Below, piece after piece: positions 56,950 to 64,000 of a DNA stretch of 64,000 bases. A model generated the notes under the pieces. It saw only the letters and a list, made by a program, of their open reading frames with translations. It was not told the origin of the DNA and did no database searches. How positions within the stretch are numbered: position 1 is the first letter of the stretch; every line of letters starts with the position of its first letter. Source of the DNA: Pseudomonadota bacterium. GTDB lineage: Bacteria; Pseudomonadota; Gammaproteobacteria; Acidiferrobacterales; UBA6901. The position numbers and the translations under genes are program-made. The DNA is taken from NCBI GenBank assembly GCA_021783175.1, contig JAJXUF010000002.1, positions 45,840 to 109,839 on the forward strand, given 5' to 3'.

Positions 56950-57594
56950 TCAACTCTTGACGGCGTCGCTCAAACGCCGAACGAGCGCCTTTAGCGGCGC
57001 ATGTTTCATTTTCATCGACGCCTTGTTTGCGACAAGCCAGGCGCTGATATCGGCGATATGTTCGACCTCCACCAAGCCGTTGGCTCGCAACGTCTGGCCT
57101 GTACCCACAAGGTCGACTATACGATCGGAAAGTCCAACGAGTGGCGCAAGTTCCATCGATCCATAAAGCTTAATAATATCGGTCTGGATTCCTTTAGCTG
57201 CAAAGTGCCGACGCGTGATCATAGGGTATTTGGTCGCAATACGCAGACGCGTCCATTGACGGGGATCATCGCCCTCTGCCAGGCGCGCAGGCTCCGCCAC
57301 CATAAGGCGACAGGCGGCGATACGCAGGTCCAGCAATTCGTATAGACCATCGCCACCGTATTCCATCAGCACGTCCTTGCCGGCAACACCAAGATCAGCG
57401 GCGCCATACTGGACATAGGTTGGTACATCGGCAGCACGAATAATGACGAGCTTCACTTCCGGCGCGCTGGTTTCGATGACGAGCTTACGACTCTCGAACG
57501 GACTTTCGCGCGGCTCAATGCCAGCACGACCTAGCAGCGGCAAGATCTCTTCCAGAATGCGGCCCTTGGACAGAGCTATGGTGAGCGAAATCAT
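56950..57594 (-). CDS. hisG: ATP phosphoribosyltransferase HisG, short form
   Basis: First committed histidine step. At 214 residues it is the short form without the C-terminal regulatory domain: it starts [21 protein letters not shown], then [23 protein letters not shown] and the PRPP loop region [21 protein letters not shown]. Short HisG normally needs the HisZ subunit, which is not in this window. It begins 3 bp after the murA stop. Confidence 0.97.
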   Translation of the reverse strand: MISLTIALSKGRILEEILPLLGRAGIEPRESPFESRKLVIETSAPEVKLVIIRAADVPTYVQYGAADLGVAGKDVLMEYGGDGLYELLDLRIAACRLMVAEPARLAEGDDPRQWTRLRIATKYPMITRRHFAAKGIQTDIIKLYGSMELAPLVGLSDRIVDLVGTGQTLRANGLVEVEHIADISAWLVANKASMKMKHAPLKALVRRLSDAVKS

Positions 57595-57597
57595 GGT

Positions 57598-58983
<1,386 letters not shown>

Positions 58984-59069
58984 TTAGCTCGAAAAAAATC
59001 GGGCCGCCACGATGGGCAGCCCGGATATTGAACGTCGTTGCCGCGGCTTCGACCCGGCACCGCGATGAT

Positions 59070-59384
59070 TTAACCCTGCGCGCCGGTAACAAGCTTCTGC
59101 AGCTCGCCCTTCTGGTAAAGCTCCGTAATGATATCACATCCGCCTATGAACTGGCCCTTTATATAGAGCTGGGGAATTGTCGGCCAATTGGAGAATTCCT
59201 TGATGCCCTCGCGGATTTCGGGGTCGGCGAGCACGTTGACACTTGCAAACTTGGCCCCGCAGGCCTGCAGCAGCTGCACTGATTTTCCGGAGAAACCACA
59301 CTGCGGAAACTGCGGCGTGCCCTTCATGAAGAGGATGATGTTGTTGTCGGTAACCTGCTGGCGAATCCTGTCCTGCACACTCAT
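59070..59384 (-). CDS. grxD: Monothiol CGFS glutaredoxin (GrxD / Grx4)
   Basis: Iron-sulfur carrier glutaredoxin, 104 residues. Motifs: ILFMKGTPQFPQCGFSGKSVQLL with the single-Cys CGFS site, WPTIPQLYIKGQFIGGCDII for glutathione binding. CGFS glutaredoxins form [2Fe-2S]-bridged complexes with BolA-family proteins, and the next gene upstream encodes one. It lies 122 bp before murA. Confidence 0.96.
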   Translation of the reverse strand: MSVQDRIRQQVTDNNIILFMKGTPQFPQCGFSGKSVQLLQACGAKFASVNVLADPEIREGIKEFSNWPTIPQLYIKGQFIGGCDIITELYQKGELQKLVTGAQG

Positions 59385-59422
59385 TGCTCAATCACCTCGT
59401 TCGTTACTGCACGTTAAGCGCC

Positions 59423-59653
59423 CTATTCGGCCTGACCGGGTGTCAGGGTCCGTATGGAAAGGGCATGTATTTCTGCGCGCATCTTGTCGCCCAGGCAGCC
59501 GTAAACTATCTGGTGCTGGGCTACCATGCTTTTGCCAGCGAATTCGCTGCTCTCGACAACGGCCTCAAAGTGCTGGCCGTCCCCGGTAACCCGCGCACGC
59601 GAGCCCGGAAGCGCGGTCTCGATCCAACGTTTAATGTCGTCAGGCTGTACCAT
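59423..59653 (-). CDS. ibaG: BolA-family protein, IbaG type
   Basis: A 76-residue BolA-like protein with DDIKRWIETALPGSRARVTGDGQHFEAVVESSEFAGKSMVAQHQIVYGCLG; the H in the RRHxxVY-equivalent helix and the short length fit the IbaG/YrbA class next to murA in Gammaproteobacteria. Probably a partner of the glutaredoxin encoded 38 bp downstream in cluster handling. Confidence 0.92.
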   Translation of the reverse strand: MVQPDDIKRWIETALPGSRARVTGDGQHFEAVVESSEFAGKSMVAQHQIVYGCLGDKMRAEIHALSIRTLTPGQAE

Positions 59654-59767
59654 GGTTTAAATATCCGTGCTAATTCGCCGAATTCAACCCCTACAGAATA
59701 CGCCGCCGGTCGCTTGCAATAAAGGACTACAATGGAGACAAGGCGGGCGGCACCAGCTGCCAGCTGG

Positions 59768-60529
59768 CTAATCGCGGATCTTGTAGCCGCGAGCCAGCAA
59801 AATCAGGGTCAGGGTCGATACCAGTACCAGAAACAGGGATACTGCCATTAGGCTGAAGATGGGGTTTACATCAGACGTGCCGAAAAAGCCGTAGCGGAAT
59901 CCGTCGATCATGTAAAAAAATGGATTGAAGTGCGACAACTGCTGCCAGATCCTGGGCAGCGAATGCAATGAATAGAATACTCCGCTCAGAAAGGAAAGCG
60001 GCACGATAACAAAATTCTGGAATCCAGCCAGCTGATCGAACTTGTCGGCCCACATGCCGGCGATCACACCAAGGGCACCCAGTGCCGCGCTCCCCAGAAG
60101 CGTAAACATCAGGACAAATCCAGGGTGGTGCAGCGGCAGATTGATGAAGATTATGGTAACCAAGTAGACCCCTGCTCCGACAACGGTTCCGCGCACAACC
60201 GAAGCAAGAACAAAGGCCAGAAAAAATTCCAGCGGCGAAAGCGGCGTGAGAAGAATGAAGACCAGGTTACCTGTGATTTTTGACTGGATCAGGCTCGACG
60301 AGCTGTTGGCAAATGCATTCTGAATGACCGACATCATCATGAGCCCGGGAATCAGAAAGGCAGTGTAGTCAACTCCGGGTAAGGCTTGTGCGTGCCGGCT
60401 CAGGACATGGGAAAACACCAGCAGATACAGCAACGCCGTAACAACGGGAGCCAGTATCGTTTGCAGGGAGACCTTGTAGAAACGCAGCACCTCCTTGCGG
60501 AAGAGCGCGATTAGGCCGCCGGCATTCAT
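59768..60529 (-). CDS. ABC-2 type transporter permease
   Basis: A 253-residue membrane protein with six predicted spans, including TILAPVVTALLYLLVF, AALGALGVIAGMWADKFDQLAGFQNFVIVPLSFLSGVFYSL and a C-terminal helix. The last of these covers the ABC-2 signature near FLSGVFY. It resembles E. coli YadH and shares one base with the ATPase stop, so the two form one exporter. Substrate unknown; location beside the mla genes hints at an envelope function. Confidence 0.93.
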   Translation of the reverse strand: MNAGGLIALFRKEVLRFYKVSLQTILAPVVTALLYLLVFSHVLSRHAQALPGVDYTAFLIPGLMMMSVIQNAFANSSSSLIQSKITGNLVFILLTPLSPLEFFLAFVLASVVRGTVVGAGVYLVTIIFINLPLHHPGFVLMFTLLGSAALGALGVIAGMWADKFDQLAGFQNFVIVPLSFLSGVFYSLHSLPRIWQQLSHFNPFFYMIDGFRYGFFGTSDVNPIFSLMAVSLFLVLVSTLTLILLARGYKIRD

Positions 60530-61446
60530 CAGCGATCCTTGCGCGTCAATTGCATGAAAACATCTTCCAAGTCGGGCTCCTGGATACGCAGATCAACAAT
60601 CTGCGTGCCACATCCGCGCAAAGCGTCGACGATTTCAATGATCGAATCCTTCTGACGGTCGATCTGCAATTCTATGCGGTTACCTTCGGTCTTTCTGATC
60701 TTCTGAGCGAGCACAGGCGGACAATTTGCAATTGGGCCGTCCGTGACGAGCTGCAAAGTGGCATGTGCCATGCCAAGCGCCAGTAAATGGTCTTTCGTAT
60801 CCAGGGCAATGATGCGACCCTGATCGAGAATCGCGATCCGTTCGCAAAGCATTTCAGCTTCTTCGAGATAATGGGTGGTGAGAACTATGGTGCGACCTTC
60901 AGCATGCAGTTTCTGAATGAACTGCCAAAGCGACTGACGCAGCTCCACGTCGACACCGGCGGTAGGTTCGTCGAGCACCACAACTTCGGGCCGATGCACG
61001 AGCGCCTGGGCTATCAGCACGCGACGTTTCATGCCACCCGAAAGAGTGCGCAAATTGGCGTCCGCCTTATCTCCAAGCATCAGCGCCTCGATCAACTCCT
61101 CGATCCAGGCGTAATTCTCGCGGCCCAGCCCGAAGTATCCCGCCTGGATGCGCAGGATTTCGCGGACCGTGAAAAAGGGATCAAATACAAGCTCTTGCGG
61201 GACCACGCCCAGACAGCGGCGCGCTCGGCGGTAGTCGTGCACGACATCGTGACCAAGCACCGACACATTGCCTGCATTAGCACGGCACAGGCCGGCAATG
61301 ATACTGATTAGCGTCGATTTGCCGGCACCATTCGGCCCAAGCAGGCCGAAGAACTCGCCGCGCCCTATGACGAGATCAATTCCCTTGAGAGCCTGCACCG
61401 ATGCAAAATGCTTGTGCACGCCGCTGATGGCGACTGCGGGAACCAT
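60529..61446 (-). CDS. ABC transporter ATP-binding protein (ABC-2 exporter)
   Basis: Cytoplasmic ATPase, 305 residues. Walker A GPNGAGKSTL, Q-loop in VVPQELVFDP, signature LSGGMKRRVLIAQALVHRPE, Walker B VVVLDEPTAGVD and switch His in TTHYLEEAE. The C-terminal 80 residues form a regulatory extension typical of ABC-2 exporters (YadG/CcmA-like). It starts 4 bp after mlaB ends and pairs with the permease. Confidence 0.95.
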   Translation of the reverse strand: MVPAVAISGVHKHFASVQALKGIDLVIGRGEFFGLLGPNGAGKSTLISIIAGLCRANAGNVSVLGHDVVHDYRRARRCLGVVPQELVFDPFFTVREILRIQAGYFGLGRENYAWIEELIEALMLGDKADANLRTLSGGMKRRVLIAQALVHRPEVVVLDEPTAGVDVELRQSLWQFIQKLHAEGRTIVLTTHYLEEAEMLCERIAILDQGRIIALDTKDHLLALGMAHATLQLVTDGPIANCPPVLAQKIRKTEGNRIELQIDRQKDSIIEIVDALRGCGTQIVDLRIQEPDLEDVFMQLTRKDR

Positions 61447-61450
61447 GGAT

Positions 61451-61744
61451 TCAATCTGACTTGTTTCCGAGAAGCGTATTTTGCAGCCCGTTGACTCGGA
61501 TCAGCACCTGCATCTGGGAAGGAATATTGACAAATCTGATGCTGCGCCCTGCAGCACGCGCCATGCGCAGCCACTCGATCATCAGACCAAGCCCGGCGCT
61601 GTCCGCCTGCGTCACGGCACCAAGATCCAGGACAACCTCGCCTGGACCGCCAAACCAGCCCCTTGATGCGGCATAGAGTTCGGGAACCGTATCGAAAACA
61701 AGCGGACCAGATACCGCTTGGGCTACCGCGACGCCGTTTGCCAT
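61451..61744 (-). CDS. mlaB: STAS-domain protein MlaB
   Basis: Cytoplasmic subunit that stabilises the MlaFE phospholipid transporter. The 97 residues form a STAS domain with VVLDLGAVTQADSAGLGLMIEWLRMARAAGRSIRFVNIP; the conserved SAGL segment is visible. ATG 61744 is used, 5 bp after mlaC; an upstream extension overlapping mlaC is unsupported. Confidence 0.9.
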   Translation of the reverse strand: MANGVAVAQAVSGPLVFDTVPELYAASRGWFGGPGEVVLDLGAVTQADSAGLGLMIEWLRMARAAGRSIRFVNIPSQMQVLIRVNGLQNTLLGNKSD

Positions 61745-61748
61745 AAGT

Positions 61749-62363
61749 CTATTTTTTCGGCGTCTTGGAATTGTCCGCGGCCAGCGAAGCAAGCAGCGCG
61801 TCCATGCCCTGCTCTTTGATCTTGCTCGCGTAAACCGAACGGTAATTGGTGACCAGGCTTATTCCGTCAATGCTCACGTCATAGACTTTCCAGCTTCCGT
61901 CTTTGGTCTTGTAGAAGCTGTAGTAGATCGGAATATCCGGGGCGCCACCCGATTGCTTTACCTCGGTTCTCACCTGGACATTGGTATCACCCGGATGCAT
62001 GGTCAGCGGCGTGTAGACAATTTTCTGATCGGTGTAATTGAGCAGAGCCGTTGAGTATGTGCGCACCAGCAGGTCGCGGAAAAGCGGGACGAACCGCGCG
62101 CGCTGCTCCGGAGTTGCAGTTCGCCAGTTGCGACCCAGGACCCACTCGGACATGCGCACGAAATCAAAGTACGGTAGCACCTTGTCCTCAGCAAGCTTGT
62201 AAAGCTTTGCATGATCCTTCGTGTATTCCTGGCGATGCGCCTTGATGGTTGTCAGAATCTCGTCCGTCGTTTGGTGTACCAACTGCTCAGGCATCAAGTC
62301 CGCCCATGCCGGTGACACGGCAACAACCAGCATAACCAGTAGTAGTGCGGCAATCTTCTTCAT
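61749..62363 (-). CDS. mlaC: Periplasmic phospholipid-binding protein MlaC
   Basis: Soluble shuttle carrying phospholipids between the outer and inner membranes. The 204-residue precursor has a signal peptide ending SPAWA (about 21), then the family's helical part (VLPYFDFVRMSEWVLGRNWR) and beta sheet (IPIYYSFYKTKDGSWKVYDVSIDGISLVTNYR). AAGGAG precedes ATG 62363. Confidence 0.95.
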   Translation of the reverse strand: MKKIAALLLVMLVVAVSPAWADLMPEQLVHQTTDEILTTIKAHRQEYTKDHAKLYKLAEDKVLPYFDFVRMSEWVLGRNWRTATPEQRARFVPLFRDLLVRTYSTALLNYTDQKIVYTPLTMHPGDTNVQVRTEVKQSGGAPDIPIYYSFYKTKDGSWKVYDVSIDGISLVTNYRSVYASKIKEQGMDALLASLAADNSKTPKK

Positions 62364-62401
62364 TCTCTGCTCCTTGGGATTCGCGGTTACGGCGCCGGCA
62401 A

Positions 62402-62878
62402 TTATTTCGCCGCACCGGGTTTTGCAGCCGCATTGAACAGGAACTGGCTCACGAGCTTCTCCAGCACCAGCGCCGATTGCGTAAGCTGAATCTTATCTCC
62501 ACTCTTTAGATACTCGTCTGACCCGCCGGGTTCCAGACCTACGTACTGTTCGCCAAGCAGGCCCGCGGTAAGGATAGACGCACTCGTATCCTTGGGGATA
62601 TTGTTGTATCGACCGTCAATATTCATAGTCACAACGGCCTCGTAGTTCGAAGGATCGATGCGAATCCCGGATACCCGTCCGATGCGCACTCCGGCAAGTG
62701 TCACCGGCGCTTTCACTTTCAGGCCACCTATGTTGTTGAATTCGGCCTCTACCTTGTAGCCATCCACTACTTCGCCAGCCGTGAGATTGCCTACGCGAAA
62801 CGCCAACATTGCCAGCGCCAGCAGCCCCGCCGCAACGAACACTCCGACCCACAGCTCCAACTGCCTTCTCTGTATCAT
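62402..62878 (-). CDS. mlaD: Phospholipid transport protein MlaD (MCE domain)
   Basis: Inner-membrane-anchored hexameric MCE protein. The 158 residues have one N-terminal helix (about 9-28), the MCE domain starting YKVEAEFNNIGGLKVKAPVTLAGVRIGRV, TASILTAGLLGEQYVGLEPGG and a C-terminal helix (VLEKLVSQFLFN). ATG 62878 with GGAAGG upstream is preferred to a start 12 nt earlier. Confidence 0.96.
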   Translation of the reverse strand: MIQRRQLELWVGVFVAAGLLALAMLAFRVGNLTAGEVVDGYKVEAEFNNIGGLKVKAPVTLAGVRIGRVSGIRIDPSNYEAVVTMNIDGRYNNIPKDTSASILTAGLLGEQYVGLEPGGSDEYLKSGDKIQLTQSALVLEKLVSQFLFNAAAKPGAAK

Positions 62879-62886
62879 GTCCTTCC

Positions 62887-63660
62887 TCACTTAAACATCA
62901 ATGCAGTCATGATGAAATCCAGACCAAGCACCGCGAGCGACGAGTACACGACTGTTCGGTTGGTGGCGCGGCTCACGCCCTCTGAAGTCGGCACCGCGTC
63001 ATAACCTTCGAACACGGCGATCCAACTCACCACGATGCCGAAAACAACGCTCTTGATGACACCATTGAGAATGTCGTCATGGAAATCGACTCCGCTTTGC
63101 ATTTGCGACCAAAACGCGCCGCTGTCCACACCAAGCAGTCCGACACCGACAAGGTGACCGCCAAGAACGCCGATCGCGGAAAAAAGTGAGGCGAGCAGCG
63201 GCATGGCGATGATACCGGCTATAAAGCGCGGGGCGATCACCCGATCAATCGGATTTACGGCCATCATTTCCATGCCGGCAAGCTGTTCCGTTGCTTTCAT
63301 CAGGCCGATCTCCGCGGTCAATGCCGAACCGGCGCGACCGGCGAAAAGCAAGGCGGTTACTACGGGCCCAAGCTCCCGTACCAGCGACAGCGCCACGAGC
63401 AATCCCAGCGATTCCGCCGCGCCAAATTTCGACAGAGTATTGTACCCCTGAAGGCTGAGCACCATACCCACAAATAACCCGGAAACTAGGATGATCAATA
63501 GCGTCAGGACGCCGACTGCATAGATCTGCTGCACTATAAGTTCCGGACGTTTCGCCAGTCGCCAGGAGCCAGCGATAACATCGTACAGGAAGAGGCTTGC
63601 ACGACCGAGCCCCTCTACACCGCCTATGGCAAACTGGCCGAGTCTTTGCAGTACGTTCAA
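62887..63660 (-). CDS. mlaE: Phospholipid transport permease MlaE
   Basis: Integral permease of the Mla retrograde/anterograde phospholipid system. The 257 residues show [63 protein letters not shown] and [22 protein letters not shown], all diagnostic. The start is TTG 63660, overlapping the mlaF TGA stop as TTGA with AGGCGG about 8 nt upstream. Confidence 0.96.
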   Translation of the reverse strand: MNVLQRLGQFAIGGVEGLGRASLFLYDVIAGSWRLAKRPELIVQQIYAVGVLTLLIILVSGLFVGMVLSLQGYNTLSKFGAAESLGLLVALSLVRELGPVVTALLFAGRAGSALTAEIGLMKATEQLAGMEMMAVNPIDRVIAPRFIAGIIAMPLLASLFSAIGVLGGHLVGVGLLGVDSGAFWSQMQSGVDFHDDILNGVIKSVVFGIVVSWIAVFEGYDAVPTSEGVSRATNRTVVYSSLAVLGLDFIMTALMFK

Positions 63661-64000
63661 GCACCACCGCCTTGCAACAAGTCCTCAAGATAATTGGGTG
63701 CCGGGTACTGATATGGGACCGGCCCATCGGGCAGACCGTCCATAAACTGGCGAACGTGCTCCGATTTAGACTTACTGATCTCCTCCGGCGTACCCTGTCC
63801 GAGTATCCGGCCATCACCCATCAGATAGGCATAATCCGAAATCAGGCAGGTTTCCGCCACATCGTGGGAAACAACGATCGATGTGATGCCCAGTGCAGTA
63901 TTAAGCTGGCGGATCAGTTTGGCAATCACACCTTTTGAAATTGGATCGAGCCCGGTAAACGGTTCGTCGTACATGATCATCATAGGCTCGAGCGCGATCG
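63657..64000 (-). CDS. mlaF: Phospholipid transport ATPase MlaF, 3' part
   Basis: ATPase of the Mla complex; the 5' part is beyond the window. The visible C-terminal 114 residues include Walker [18 protein letters not shown], the switch-His segment [21 protein letters not shown] and the end [20 protein letters not shown], typical of MlaF. It is coupled to mlaE by TTGA. Confidence 0.95.
   Translation of the reverse strand, partial: IALEPMMIMYDEPFTGLDPISKGVIAKLIRQLNTALGITSIVVSHDVAETCLISDYAYLMGDGRILGQGTPEEISKSKSEHVRQFMDGLPDGPVPYQYPAPNYLEDLLQGGGA

Overview
The window is a bacterial chromosome segment from a gamma/betaproteobacterium. The evidence is a complete division and cell wall (dcw) cluster preceded by rsmI and rnpB, a mla-murA-his-tat / petABC-sspAB layout, LpxC and Mla/LpoA/DolP outer-membrane genes (a Gram-negative envelope), type IV-A pilus genes and a Rieske/cytochrome bc1 complex. 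The dcw order resembles Gammaproteobacteria, while the run mla - ABC exporter - bolA - murA - hisGDCBHAFIE - hinT - tatABC, then petABC - sspAB, is the arrangement I associate with Betaproteobacteria and deep-branching gammas such as Acidiferrobacterales. That placement is inference. No transposase, phage, CRISPR or tRNA was seen; genes are dense and mostly housekeeping.

Region 1-4.5 kb: the 5' part of parE (continuing off the left edge), then a compact minus-strand locus transcribed rubrerythrin -> (Fe-S) oxidoreductase -> encapsulated-ferritin-like protein -> DUF3501 protein. It starts at a near-consensus promoter whose -10 lies inside a Fur/PerR-like palindrome. This is the least understood part of the window and the best candidate for an undescribed oxidative-stress or iron system. 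Region 4.9-9.4 kb: pilB-pilC-pilD-coaE on the plus strand. Region 9.4-16.5 kb (minus): Nudix/ThiE-like fusion, argJ, secA, a membrane-anchored M23 endopeptidase, lpxC.

Region 16.8-33.5 kb (minus): mraZ-rsmH-ftsL-ftsI-murE-murF-mraY-murD-ftsW-murG-murC-murB-ftsQ-ftsA-ftsZ, with many stop/start overlaps and no ddl. It is driven from a strong promoter followed by four 10-bp-spaced MraZ-type repeats and ends in an intrinsic terminator after ftsZ. Upstream lie rnpB (RNase P RNA) and rsmI, divergent from lpoA. Region 35-43 kb is mixed: lpoA, dolP, a GlcD-type FAD oxidase, a two-helix membrane protein, an outer-membrane barrel, a macro-domain hydrolase, a FecR-domain protein with an extreme Arg-rich tail, a DUF3301 protein, and sspB/sspA.

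Region 43.8-46.6 kb (minus): petA-petB-petC with a strong 3' hairpin. Region 46.9-48.0 kb: a DegS/AlgW-type periplasmic protease. Region 48.0-57.6 kb (minus): hisGDCBHAFIE, hinT, two near-identical tatA genes, tatB, tatC. Region 57.6-64 kb (minus): mlaF(partial)-mlaE-mlaD-mlaC-mlaB, an ABC-2 exporter pair, a BolA-family protein, a CGFS glutaredoxin and murA. Several genes use GTG or TTG starts; in most of these a Shine-Dalgarno sequence or a stop/start overlap fixes the choice.
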